In this document: piece by piece, positions 9,606 to 18,107 of the stretch
How the letters are laid out: each line of letters starts with the position of its first letter
Position numbering within the stretch: the stretch's first letter is position 1
Assembly: GCA_001028025.1 (NCBI GenBank)
Contig: LDAQ01000012.1
Location: 1-64,000 of the forward strand
Direction of reading: 5' to 3'
Origin: Faecalicatena fissicatena
Lineage (GTDB): Bacteria > Bacillota > Clostridia > Lachnospirales > Lachnospiraceae
DNA length: 64,000 nt
Position numbers and translations under genes: made by a program
The notes under the pieces: generated by a model
Database searches by the model: none
Told to the model about the DNA's origin: nothing
The model's input: the letters and a program-made list of their open reading frames with translations, nothing else

Positions 9606-11084
9606 TCACTTTCGTTCTGTTATAATTTTGTATTTCTGATACATCTTATCCCAGAGTTCCAAATCCTGGGGCTTATATTTTATTATATCAAAGGAGGACT
9701 GTATAATGCCAGCATTCTCTTTCTCATTCTGTATTTTTCCCAGCGCTTTCATCTGAATCATGGCATTGCCAACCGCTGTTGCCTCAACGGGGCCCGCGCT
9801 TACCGTCTTTCCTGTGGCATTTGCTATAAACTGGCAGAACATAGCGTCCCGCACGGCTCCTCCAAGTAGATACAGTGTATCTGTCTTTTTACCTGTGATC
9901 TCCTCTACGTCACAGACCGACTCTTTATATTTGAAAGCAAGAGATTCCATGACTGCACGGTAAAAACCTCCCTGAGTCTGGATTTCGTTCTGTTTTGTCC
10001 GCACGCAGTACTGATTGACTGCATCCTCCATATCCAGCGGTGCCACAAAAAGTTCGTCATCTACTTCGATAAAATGAGAAAATGGAGATGCCGCCTCTGC
10101 TTCCTTGATCAGATATGTATAATCGATGTTGCTGCCTTTCTTTTCCCAGCATTTGCGCAGCTCCTGAATGAGCCACATTCCCATGATCGTCTTAACAAGC
10201 TTTATTTTTCCAAAGGCAGCTCCTTCATTCGAAAAGTTTCTGTCGTAGACCATATCCGTGACAACCGGCTCATCCATAACCATACCGATGATAGACCATG
10301 TACCGGAATTAATAAATACATAATTATCTTCCTGTGCCGGTACTGCATAGGCCGCGGACGCAGAATCGTGCTGGGCAACAGCGATCAGCGGAATATCTCC
10401 TGCTTCCCCGATTCCCGCTAATTTTTTAATCCTCTTTGTCAGATTTCCTTTCACGGCACCTGTCATGAGCACCTCAGGAAAAACGGATTTTTCCAGCCCT
10501 AATTCGTAAAGCACGGATTCTGCCCAGGACTTATTTTTCAGATCATACATCTGGGTCGTAGATACGCTTGTATATTCCAGACTCCGCTCTCCTGTCAGAA
10601 AATAGCCCAGTACATCCGGCAGCATTAAAAAAGTCTTTTTGCCGGCCGCTTTTTCAGAATTTCTGTTCTGTATACCCAGGATCTGATACACGGTATTATA
10701 CCACATGTCCTGCACGCCGGTTTCATAAAACAGCCCCTTTTTCCCAAATATATTCCCGGCTTTCTCCATCATACCGATGGCCTGGGTATCCCGGTAATGG
10801 TACGGATTCCCCAGTAATTCCCCCTGGCTGTCCAGAAATGCAAAGTCTACGCCCCAGGTGTCAATACCGATGGCATCGATCTTCCCGATCTTTTTCTGTG
10901 CAATCTGCAGGCCCTTCAGGATCTCATGGAAGATATTAAGAATATCTGTGTAGAACCTGTCCCCTGCGTAAATTCCTTCATTTAAAAACCTGTGCAGCTC
11001 TTCCAGTTCCACTTTTCCGTTCTTCAGTGAAACACTGATAAGTCTTCCGCTTGACGCTCCCAGATCAACTGCTATTACTTTCAT
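9606..11084 (-). CDS. rhaB: Rhamnulokinase
   Basis: FGGY-family kinase that phosphorylates L-rhamnulose. The N-terminal nucleotide loop KVIAVDLGASSGRLI, IGIDTWGVDFAFLD, and the C-terminal ATP-site YLLGGAVRDAMFCQFIANAT are typical; VAQHDSASA marks the substrate side. The frame runs upstream to 11228, but that part is unlike the family and lies over the promoter. The ATG at 11084 has GGAG 9 nt upstream and gives 492 aa, close to the usual 480-490. First gene of the rhaB-lacI-rhaA operon. No rhaD aldolase gene is present in this window. Confidence 0.92.
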   Translation of the reverse strand: MKVIAVDLGASSGRLISVSLKNGKVELEELHRFLNEGIYAGDRFYTDILNIFHEILKGLQIAQKKIGKIDAIGIDTWGVDFAFLDSQGELLGNPYHYRDTQAIGMMEKAGNIFGKKGLFYETGVQDMWYNTVYQILGIQNRNSEKAAGKKTFLMLPDVLGYFLTGERSLEYTSVSTTQMYDLKNKSWAESVLYELGLEKSVFPEVLMTGAVKGNLTKRIKKLAGIGEAGDIPLIAVAQHDSASAAYAVPAQEDNYVFINSGTWSIIGMVMDEPVVTDMVYDRNFSNEGAAFGKIKLVKTIMGMWLIQELRKCWEKKGSNIDYTYLIKEAEAASPFSHFIEVDDELFVAPLDMEDAVNQYCVRTKQNEIQTQGGFYRAVMESLAFKYKESVCDVEEITGKKTDTLYLLGGAVRDAMFCQFIANATGKTVSAGPVEATAVGNAMIQMKALGKIQNEKENAGIIQSSFDIIKYKPQDLELWDKMYQKYKIITERK

Positions 11085-11110
11085 TTTCGCACACTCCTTC
11101 ATCTTATAAG

Positions 11111-11167
11111 TGAATCGTTTGACCTGATTATCATAGCACAGTCGGCCGCGCTTAGTCAATCGTTTCA
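11111..11167 (-). promoter_or_regulatory. rhaB promoter with paired LacI-type operators
   Basis: Minus-strand TTGACT (11154-11159), 18-bp spacer, TATGAT (11130-11135). Two near-palindromes, TGAATCGTTTGA (11111-11122) and TCAATCGTTTCA (11156-11167), have the central CG typical of LacI-family operators. One overlaps the -35 box, the other lies just downstream of the -10, and their centres are 45 bp apart. Confidence 0.7.
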
Positions 11168-11254
11168 CCATAATTTTTCTTCCGTACCTTACACTTATGA
11201 CAGAAAGGGAATTTCGAAAAAAGCACACATCAAATATTCAATTTATCAGCTTTT

Positions 11255-13765
11255 CTAAACAAAGAGGTTCACATTGGACTCCTCAGCATCTCCAAGATAG
11301 GATGCGACTCCTGCCAGCTCCACACCATCGATTAATTCTTCCTTTGTAATTCCCATGATGTCCATGGACATTGTGCACGCAACAAGCCTGATTCCGCTAT
11401 TTTGTGCATGCTCCATCAGTGCTTCGAGAGAATCTACGTTTTTATCTTTCATCACTTTTTTCATCATGGCAGTACCCATACCGGCCATATTCATCTTGGA
11501 AAGCTTCAGCTTTCTGCTGCCTTTTGGCATCATGGCCCCAAACATCTTATCCATAAAAGGCTTTTTAATGGAAGGCGCATTGGATTTTCTAAGTGCATTC
11601 AACCCCCAGAATGTAAAGAACATTGTTACCGGCCTGCCCATGGACGCAGCTCCGTTTGCTATAATAAAGGACGCCAGTACTTTATCCAAATCGCCGCTGA
11701 ATACGATAATGGTCTTTCCCTGCGGGGCCTCTGCTATTTTGCTTTCTTCCTTCACGTCACAGTTCTTCATACCCTTTTTGATATATACAATGTTTTCCTG
11801 ATTTTGGCGTTCAGTCTTCACCAGAGTATTCCCGGTTCTCCGGCACCAGGAATCAATGTCTGCCGCAAAGCCCATATCAGTAGCGGATACTTTTAAGACT
11901 TCCTGGTCTTCCATCCCTGAGATTGCTTCATGAACCTTCATAATTGGGCCCGGACACTGCAGTCCGCAGCAATCCAGAACTTTCAATTCTCTATCCGGCA
12001 TTTCATTTTCTCCTGCTGTCATTTTATTTTCCCCCTTCAAGATATCCGTGTCTGTCTGCAGATTTTCATTTTGCTGATAATTTTTGCTGTGCATGGACTT
12101 ATAAAACGAGGTTCCCCCTGCCAGAACAGCTACTTTAGCAAATCCATTCTGGCTTAGTATTCTTGCTGCATTATAGGAACGCACACCAATCGAACAGTAA
12201 GGAATAATCAGTTTCTCTTTATCCAGCTCATCCATTCGTTCACGAAGTTTCCCCAGTGGAATATGAGAAGAACCGGGGATGGAAAATACCAGACGCTCCA
12301 TGTCTTCCGTGACATCCAGGACAGTATACTCCTCTTTCTTCCCTTTATCTGCCAGCAGAGTATCCAGCTCATCCGATTCTATAAAGCTTACCATGCCCTG
12401 CAGCATATTTTCCGCAACAAATCCGAGCATATTTACCGGATCCTTTGCGGAAGAAAACGGCGGCGCGTAGGCAGGCTCCAATTCCTCCAAATCATAAACC
12501 GTGCCATTCAGGCGCATGACAGACGCAAGGGTATCGATTCTTTTGTCCGCACCTTCCTGTCCTACAATCTGAGCGCCAAGGATCTTCCCTTCTTTATCAA
12601 ACAGCATCTTCAAGGTCAGAGGGACTGCCCCGGGATAGTACCCGGCATGGGATTTCTGATTAATCAAAGCTGCATAATAGTCCTCTCCCTTCACTTTCCC
12701 CATTCCCTTCAGCTGCTTTTCATTCAGCCCGGTACTTGCGGCGTGGAGGTCAAACACCTTTGCCACGGCTGTTCCTAAAGTTCCATTATACTTTTTCCTA
12801 TCTCCTGCAAGATTATCTGCCAGAATACGTGCCTGTTTATTTGCAGGTCCTGCAAGAGGTATCATCGTCTTATCCTTTGTCACATAATGTTCCACCTCTA
12901 TCACATCGCCCACCGCATATATATCAGGAAGGGAGGTCTGAAGATATTGATCTACTATTACTCCGCCTCTCTTATTCAGCTTTGCACCAGCCTGCTTTGC
13001 AAGCTCACTGTTAGGGCGCACACCAATAGACAGGATCACCATATCTGTCCGCACTGATGCCCCGCTGGTTAATTCTATCTCTGTTGCTCCGCCCTCGCGC
13101 TCATGGTGGAACGCTTTCACACCGTCCCCCAAAATCAGGTGAATCTGATTCATTCTCATATTTTCATGGATTAAATTCGCCATATCCAAATCCAAAGGCG
13201 CCATGACCTGATTCTGCATCTCGATAACAGATACCTCAATGCCCTGCGCATGGAGATTTTCTGCCATCTCAAGTCCGATAAAGCCTCCTCCGATTACCGC
13301 AGCACGTTTCGGCTTTTTCTCTGTAATATAAGCCTTAATCCTGTCCGTATCAGGGACAGACCAGAGGGTAAAGATATGATCCCCGTCAATTCCCGGAATT
13401 GATGGTTTTATGGGTGATGAGCCTGTCGCCAGCACCAGATTATCATAGGTTTCCTCATATATTTCATTCGTTGCTAAATTTTTCACTTCAATTTTTTTCT
13501 CTTCAGGCATAATTCTTGTCACTTCACTGGATACCCGTACATCGATATTAAACTTCTCCTTCATTGCCTGAGGTGTCTGTAACAGGAGGGCATCCCGGCT
13601 TTTAATCACATCCCCGATATAGTAAGGCAGGCCACAGTTTGCATAAGATATATACGCACCTCTCTCCAGCATGATGATCTGCATAGACTCATCTCTTCTC
13701 CGCAGTCTTGCTGCAGTTGTCGCGCCGCCCGCAACTCCTCCGATGATAACTGTTTTTTTTGCCAT
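11255..13765 (-). CDS. CoA-disulfide reductase / rhodanese / TusA / DsrE fusion
   Basis: An 836-residue flavoprotein that handles sulfur or disulfide redox chemistry. Domains in order: FAD/NAD(P)H pyridine-nucleotide disulfide reductase of the CoA-disulfide type (about 1-450) with the single redox cysteine in YANCGLPYY (about residue 44); rhodanese (about 465-560) with cysteine in IPYCSIGVRS; TusA-like sulfur carrier (about 590-665) with CCGLQCPGP; DsrE-like domain (about 680 to the end). The ATG at 13765 has AAGGAGATTTGAAT before it and opens the Rossmann loop; the upstream ATG at 13792 is less likely. It is separated from rhaB by 170 bp and appears to be its own unit. Confidence 0.88.
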   Translation of the reverse strand: MAKKTVIIGGVAGGATTAARLRRRDESMQIIMLERGAYISYANCGLPYYIGDVIKSRDALLLQTPQAMKEKFNIDVRVSSEVTRIMPEEKKIEVKNLATNEIYEETYDNLVLATGSSPIKPSIPGIDGDHIFTLWSVPDTDRIKAYITEKKPKRAAVIGGGFIGLEMAENLHAQGIEVSVIEMQNQVMAPLDLDMANLIHENMRMNQIHLILGDGVKAFHHEREGGATEIELTSGASVRTDMVILSIGVRPNSELAKQAGAKLNKRGGVIVDQYLQTSLPDIYAVGDVIEVEHYVTKDKTMIPLAGPANKQARILADNLAGDRKKYNGTLGTAVAKVFDLHAASTGLNEKQLKGMGKVKGEDYYAALINQKSHAGYYPGAVPLTLKMLFDKEGKILGAQIVGQEGADKRIDTLASVMRLNGTVYDLEELEPAYAPPFSSAKDPVNMLGFVAENMLQGMVSFIESDELDTLLADKGKKEEYTVLDVTEDMERLVFSIPGSSHIPLGKLRERMDELDKEKLIIPYCSIGVRSYNAARILSQNGFAKVAVLAGGTSFYKSMHSKNYQQNENLQTDTDILKGENKMTAGENEMPDRELKVLDCCGLQCPGPIMKVHEAISGMEDQEVLKVSATDMGFAADIDSWCRRTGNTLVKTERQNQENIVYIKKGMKNCDVKEESKIAEAPQGKTIIVFSGDLDKVLASFIIANGAASMGRPVTMFFTFWGLNALRKSNAPSIKKPFMDKMFGAMMPKGSRKLKLSKMNMAGMGTAMMKKVMKDKNVDSLEALMEHAQNSGIRLVACTMSMDIMGITKEELIDGVELAGVASYLGDAEESNVNLFV

Positions 13766-13944
13766 ATTCAAATCTCCTTTTCTTAATCGCATATTCTTTT
13801 ATCTGTTCAGAAGTTTTAATTATTATAATCCTCTTTCATACTTTCTTCTGTAACCATGTCACATAAGGACATAAAAATAATTAGTTCTTTGGTTTTCTTA
13901 TTGCTGGTCATACTCACTCAACATATTTCCTTTTTCTTCCACCA

Positions 13945-13984
13945 AAAACTCCCGGCACTTCTTTACTGAAATGCCGGGAGTTTT
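13945..13984. terminator. Terminator between dedA and the reductase gene
   Basis: Perfect 13-nt arms (13945-13957 and 13972-13984, core ACTCCCGGCA) enclose a 14-nt loop, with T runs on both strands. It ends dedA on the minus strand. Confidence 0.85.
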
Positions 13985-14052
13985 ATTTCTCATATATCAG
14001 ATTTCCATGATACGTCTTCCGCACCAATCTCTTTCGTCTAAATCTTTTCCGG

Positions 14053-14679
14053 TTAAACTTCTTCGTTTTTATATGTAATCTTCTTCCACATAAAACGGAT
14101 CACCAGAAACAGAACCGCCGCAATCAGAACCGCTTTAATAAATGTGGAATACTTTCCAATGTACAAAACTACCACTTCCCAGGATGCCCCAAGGATTGCC
14201 CCCAGTGATACGAGCAATATATTCCATATCGTACTTCCAATCATGGTATAGGTCAAAAAAACAGGCATATTAATCTGTGCCATCCCCGCAGGTACGGACA
14301 CCAGACTCCTTATAATCGGGATGCATCTCCCAAAAAGTATTGCTTTCTTCCCATGCTTTTCAAACCATCCGATCGTCTTTTCCACATCCTCTTTCTCAAA
14401 TCCAAGCACCCGGAATGCCTTCCCTTCTGTCAGTGCCTCTAATCTCTGCGGTGTTAATGCCGTGCCAATCCAATACAGTACAATCGCCCCGATTGTAGAG
14501 CCCAATGTAGAAAAAATAATGACTCCCGGCACCGTCAGCCTTGTATAAGTTGTCATAAAGCCGCCAAAAGTCAGAATGACTTCCGATGGTATCGGAGGAA
14601 AGATATTCTCTATGGCAATCAGAAAACAGACTCCCAGATAGCCAAACTGATTCATAATCTGGATAATTAATTCCTGCAT
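14053..14679 (-). CDS. DedA-family membrane protein
   Basis: A 208-aa polytopic protein of the DedA/SNARE-associated family, implicated in lipid flipping and envelope homeostasis. The family motif is seen in FFPPIPSE-type form as ENIFPPIPSEVILTFGG, then FEKHGKKAILFGRCIPIIR and VSVPAGMAQ. The frame extends to 14787, but AAGGATGG precedes the ATG at 14679, which gives the family-like N-terminus MQELIIQIMNQFG. It lies downstream of the sensor kinase gene after about 180 bp. Confidence 0.88.
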   Translation of the reverse strand: MQELIIQIMNQFGYLGVCFLIAIENIFPPIPSEVILTFGGFMTTYTRLTVPGVIIFSTLGSTIGAIVLYWIGTALTPQRLEALTEGKAFRVLGFEKEDVEKTIGWFEKHGKKAILFGRCIPIIRSLVSVPAGMAQINMPVFLTYTMIGSTIWNILLVSLGAILGASWEVVVLYIGKYSTFIKAVLIAAVLFLVIRFMWKKITYKNEEV

Positions 14680-14856
14680 ACACCCATCCTTAAATAAATA
14701 ACATTCTGTAAAATAAGTATATGAAAGAAAAAACGAATCATTCCATTTCATACCCAACTTAATACAGTGAACGAGCTTAAGTCTCATGAACCGAGGGTAT
14801 GTCGGTAAGCATCCTCTCTTTTGTAAGGACTTCCCCCTGATGCATCACAAAATAAA

Positions 14857-16140
14857 TCAGGCAAGACTGCTGCCCTCCGCAATCAGTATTACAACACAGA
14901 ACGTCTCAGTATCATGGGTGATGTCCACCGTTCCCTGATAGCGTCTTACCACATCTTTGACATTCTCAATGCCGATCCCATGCAGCTTCTTCTCCTTTTT
15001 CCATGTCCTGAATTTCCCATCCTCAATCTGAATCTCCTGGCTTTTAGAGTTCTCAATCTCGAAGCTGAAATACCCTTTTTCCGTACATCTCGCCTTCATG
15101 GATATCCTGCGTTTCTCCGGAACCACCTTCATACACGCCTCAATGGCATTGTCCAGCATATTGGAGAAAATGGTGCAGATATCCAGAGGGTCAATAAAAA
15201 ACAGTTCATTAATCTCAATATTAAAGAAACAGTCGATTCCCTGCTCCACTGCCCGGTTATACTTTGCATTGAGAACGGCATTCACAATACTGTTTTTGCA
15301 GAATGTCCTCCCCTTCGCACTAAGCTGTCCCGACAGCTTCTGGAAATACTTCTTCGCTTCCTCATCTTTTCCGTCTTCCATCAACCCAGCCACCACGCTG
15401 AAATGATTATTCATATCGTGCCTGAATTTCCGCAGCTCCTGCTGCCCTGCCTCCAGTTCCCTGTAATAATCCTGCTGCAGTTTTTCATTCTTCTGCTCCA
15501 GTCGGCTGCGGATATTTTCCGCCAGATAGAATACCAGCCTGATACTGGCAAAATTGGTGATCAGGCACGCAAGCATGCAGAGCCACACTTTGTAGGACTC
15601 ATCCGGTGTATAGTATACACAGCTCATCACCGCAGTCAGCGATGCCAGGCAGACGGCATCCAGCAGAAACCACGACTTCTCATCCAGAGTATCCATCATC
15701 TCTCTGATCTTCTGATCCGACATTCGCCAAAACAGATACCAGAACAGGATATTCACAATCAATATCATATTAGACAGCACTATATTGGCCAACTCTCCGC
15801 TTTCAAGCAGGTTTATCCAGATCCAGGTCCCGATTTGCTGGGTCAGAAAATTTGCCGATATTATAATCGGAAAAAAGATAAGCAAAACAGAAACCTTCAC
15901 CAGAATCTTCTGCCTGAACCCGATCAGCAACATTGCAAGGAAAAGGGGGATATTAACTGTAATATTTACCACATCCTGCGGAAATATCACCATTGTACAT
16001 ACAAACAGCCCAATCAGATAACTCACTGCCCGCCAGACAACCTTTTTCTTTGGCTCCAGAAAGCAGGCAAGTGTCCTGTAAAAAAAGTAACTCTCTATAA
16101 AATAAAAAATGGTACCCAGCGTGTCAAAAAAAGTTTCCAT
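14857..16140 (-). CDS. AgrC-like GHKL sensor histidine kinase
   Basis: Membrane sensor kinase of 427 aa: about six membrane helices in the first 200 residues, then a dimerisation helix with the phospho-acceptor in KFRHDMNNHFSVVAGLM (histidine about 240) and a GHKL ATPase domain (about 320-425; NMLDNAIEACMK as the N box, GIGIENVKDVV as the G box). This layout is that of AgrC/ComD-like peptide sensors. Its partner regulator lies just upstream. No AgrB or AgrD gene is adjacent, so the signal is unknown. Confidence 0.87.
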   Translation of the reverse strand: METFFDTLGTIFYFIESYFFYRTLACFLEPKKKVVWRAVSYLIGLFVCTMVIFPQDVVNITVNIPLFLAMLLIGFRQKILVKVSVLLIFFPIIISANFLTQQIGTWIWINLLESGELANIVLSNMILIVNILFWYLFWRMSDQKIREMMDTLDEKSWFLLDAVCLASLTAVMSCVYYTPDESYKVWLCMLACLITNFASIRLVFYLAENIRSRLEQKNEKLQQDYYRELEAGQQELRKFRHDMNNHFSVVAGLMEDGKDEEAKKYFQKLSGQLSAKGRTFCKNSIVNAVLNAKYNRAVEQGIDCFFNIEINELFFIDPLDICTIFSNMLDNAIEACMKVVPEKRRISMKARCTEKGYFSFEIENSKSQEIQIEDGKFRTWKKEKKLHGIGIENVKDVVRRYQGTVDITHDTETFCVVILIAEGSSLA

Positions 16141-16165
16141 ATAAATTTCTTCCTTTCCTGCACAA

Positions 16166-16199
16166 AGGTAACAATTCAGGCAAGTCTGAATTGTTACCT
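16166..16199 (-). promoter_or_regulatory. Perfect hairpin between response regulator and kinase genes
   Basis: 14-nt perfect arms (16166-16179, 16186-16199; core GGTAACAATTC) and a 6-nt loop, 9 nt after the regulator stop and 26 nt before the kinase start. No strong T tract, so it is more likely an mRNA processing or stability element than a full terminator. Confidence 0.55.
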
Positions 16200-16207
16200 A
16201 AAAAGCT

Positions 16208-16918
16208 CTATTTCAGCATCAGCTTCGCAAATGCTACCGCCGCCGTCTGCTTGTATGCCCTGCTCACAGGCAGAATCTGCCCGCCGCATTCCAGACTGCT
16301 TCCCTCCAGCTTGTCCACATACTTCAGGTTCACAAGATACCGGTTATGTATCCGGATAAAAAAGGAAGGCATCTCCTCCTCGATCTCACCAAGCTTTCCA
16401 TAGAATTTTACAGATTCACAAGCGGCACTGCCAACAGTCACTGCCTCTACAGTCCGCCCTTCACTTTTAAAATACAGAACCTTTCCAAATGGCAGGCGCA
16501 GAGTTCCCGTCTTCTGCTCCACCAGGTAATACTTTTCCATGCTCTGTCCGGTCTCCTCCACGGCCTTTCCCAACACTTCACGTATCTTCTCCTCTTTATA
16601 TGGCTTCAATATATAATGAAAGGCATGCACCTCATATCCCTGAAACACAAAATCCGGATACGCAGTCACAAAGATCAGCACCGTATCCTGATACTTCTTT
16701 CGAAGCTCCCTGGCCGTTTCCATTCCGTCGATCCCGGACATCTCTATATCCAGAAACAGAATATCCGGCACCTTATGCTCCATCCCGGCAAGCAGATCCT
16801 CTCCACACTCATATTCCTCTATCTCATATACCACACCGTCCAGCTGCAGCTGTGTCTCCAACACTCTGCGCAGACTGTTCCTCAATTTCTTCTCATCATC
16901 ACAGATAGCAATTCTCAT
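16208..16918 (-). CDS. LytTR-type response regulator (AgrA/VirR-like)
   Basis: A 236-aa regulator with an N-terminal receiver domain (acidic pocket CDDEKK, phospho-acceptor aspartate in ILFLDIEMSGIDGMETA, lysine in YILKPYKEEKI) and a C-terminal LytTR DNA-binding domain (about 135-236; FYGKLGEIEEEMPSFFIRIH split over the conserved strand, then NRYLVNLKYVDKL). It pairs with the adjacent GHKL kinase. Upstream of its start, an inverted TCCCCAA/TTGGGGA pair (about 16964-16995) could be an operator. LytTR regulators often bind direct repeats near their own promoter. Confidence 0.9.
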   Translation of the reverse strand: MRIAICDDEKKLRNSLRRVLETQLQLDGVVYEIEEYECGEDLLAGMEHKVPDILFLDIEMSGIDGMETARELRKKYQDTVLIFVTAYPDFVFQGYEVHAFHYILKPYKEEKIREVLGKAVEETGQSMEKYYLVEQKTGTLRLPFGKVLYFKSEGRTVEAVTVGSAACESVKFYGKLGEIEEEMPSFFIRIHNRYLVNLKYVDKLEGSSLECGGQILPVSRAYKQTAAVAFAKLMLK

Positions 16919-17008
16919 CTCATCTTGTCCCCCAAAATCCAGTTCTCCTCCTAAACTACCACATTCTCCCCAACAATTGCAATCGTTTTTGGGGAAAGTT
17001 CTGGGGGT

Positions 17009-17360
17009 GGGGGACGCCTGACGTGGAACGGGGCGGGGGCAGACGGACGCATATATCTGTCTGGAATACGGGCCGCTGTGCTAAGCAGCAGTAAGAGGAA
17101 ACACACAAAATCAGCCGGAACCATACGCATTCACCGCCTAAGCTGATGCTTAGACGGCTCAGGCGTATTCAAAAGTTGATTTGGAGATCAACTTTTGTCC
17201 GGCTGATTTTGTGTGTTTCCTCTAACTGCTGCTAAGCTCGCTTTATGCATTCCAGACTGATATATGCGTCCGTCTGCCCCCGCCCCGTTCCACGCCAGGC
17301 TGTGTTCATCCGGCCGGCAGGTAAGACTCTTTCTCCGTAGGGAAACTCTGGACGGATGAG
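17009..17360 (+). repeat. Long palindromic element A
   Basis: Non-coding element of about 352 bp. The left end is GGGGGACGCCTG. Outer arms 17017-17065 and 17251-17299 pair over 49 bp with two mismatches. Inner arms 17081-17119 and 17198-17236 pair over about 39 bp. At the apex are two small hairpins: P3 (17124-17167), with GCATTCACCG and CGGCTCAGGC flanking a stem closed by a TGAT loop, and P4 (17171-17196). A tail hairpin is framed by TCATCCG and CGGATGA (to 17360). It shares inner arms with element C. It is either a structured RNA gene, a cruciform-forming DNA site, or a non-autonomous mobile repeat. It lies in the 1.2-kb gap between two divergent operons. Confidence 0.85.
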
Positions 17361-17601
17361 GTGGATGGATTATGGATGCGCGGATATTTTACCGGCAGGA
17401 GATGGTTGTTGAGGCTTGTGACAAGGTTAAATACAGTTAAGAAGATGGGTAAAAACTGGTAGAACAGCAGAAAAGACAAGTGATAATAAATACGTAAATA
17501 TTTCTCTATTTTTGTATTAAAGAAGAAAGTATCATAAAGCCATTATTATCTAAACAAATTTATATAAGTAAAAATATGTTACAAGACACGCACAGCCAAT
17601 T

Positions 17602-17954
17602 CCCATCCTCTGCCCCGGTTCGTACCCAACCGGATAACAGTTTCTCCTTACCGCCCGGTTGCACCAGCTTACCGGGAGCCGGGGCGGGCTGTGTAAAGCA
17701 TATATTCTGTTTGATATGCATCTAGCGAGTCTAACAGCAGTTAGAGGAAATCCGTAAAATCAGCCGGAAAAAAGCTGCTTCCGAAGCAGCTTTTTAGAAC
17801 GCCTGAGCCGTTTAATCATCAGATTAAACGGTGAATGCATTCGATTCCGGCTGATTTTACGGATTTCCTCTTACTGCTGTTTGGCGCAGCGGCCTGCATA
17901 TCAAACAGGATATATGCTTTACACAGCCCGCCCCGGCTCTCGGTAAGCGTCCCC
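17602..17954 (-). repeat. Long palindromic element B (reverse orientation)
   Basis: Same family as element A but inverted. Its left end (GGGGACGC on the minus strand) is at 17947-17954. Outer arms 17667-17720 and 17895-17948 pair over 54 bp with few mismatches; inner arms 17731-17767 and 17846-17882. P4 is at 17768-17795 and the conserved P3 hairpin at 17799-17842. Inner arms resemble those of A and C, but a six-base block differs on both arms so that pairing is kept. Between A and B (17361-17601) I see only AT-rich sequence without a gene. Confidence 0.83.
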
Positions 17955-18001
17955 GTTCCCATCCGCTCCCGAGACTAAAGCTCGTGAGCTGGTTTCTATA
18001 C

Positions 18002-18072
18002 TTGACAGAATCTGTGTCAAACTTGACAATTCGTCGAATTTTCATTTTGCCTGTCATCCGCTAAAATATAAT
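18002..18072 (+). promoter_or_regulatory. Operator/promoter of the BceAB-type operon
   Basis: An inverted pair TTGACA...TGTCAA (18002-18020), a second TTGACA (about 18023-18028) and a TATAAT box (18067-18072) whose -35 region is weak, as for an activated promoter. The ABC genes start 36 bp later behind AAGGAGGAA. Confidence 0.5.
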
Positions 18073-18107
18073 CATCAAGTACAGAAAACACAAGGAGGAA
18101 TTACAAA

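Noticed and set aside
11402..12778. Plus-strand frames opposite the CoA-disulfide reductase fusion
   Set aside because: The minus-strand frame carries four recognisable domains with catalytic residues; the plus frames have none.
14914..16359. Very long open frame (about 480 codons) opposite the sensor kinase gene
   Set aside because: It is antisense to an intact, motif-rich histidine kinase gene, has no ribosome site and a composition unlike a real protein; a by-product of the codon bias of the kinase gene.
17009..17360. Interpretation of the palindromic elements as simple rho-independent terminators
   Set aside because: They are over 280 bp, have multi-branched stems, no terminal T tract, and stand in divergent as well as tandem gaps.
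17009..17954. Interpretation of elements A and B as a CRISPR array
   Set aside because: There are no regularly spaced direct repeats or spacers and no cas genes; the units are inverted, not tandem.
17857..18057. Minus-strand frame of 66 codons overlapping element B and the ABC promoter
   Set aside because: It crosses the palindromic arm and a clear promoter; no ribosome site.
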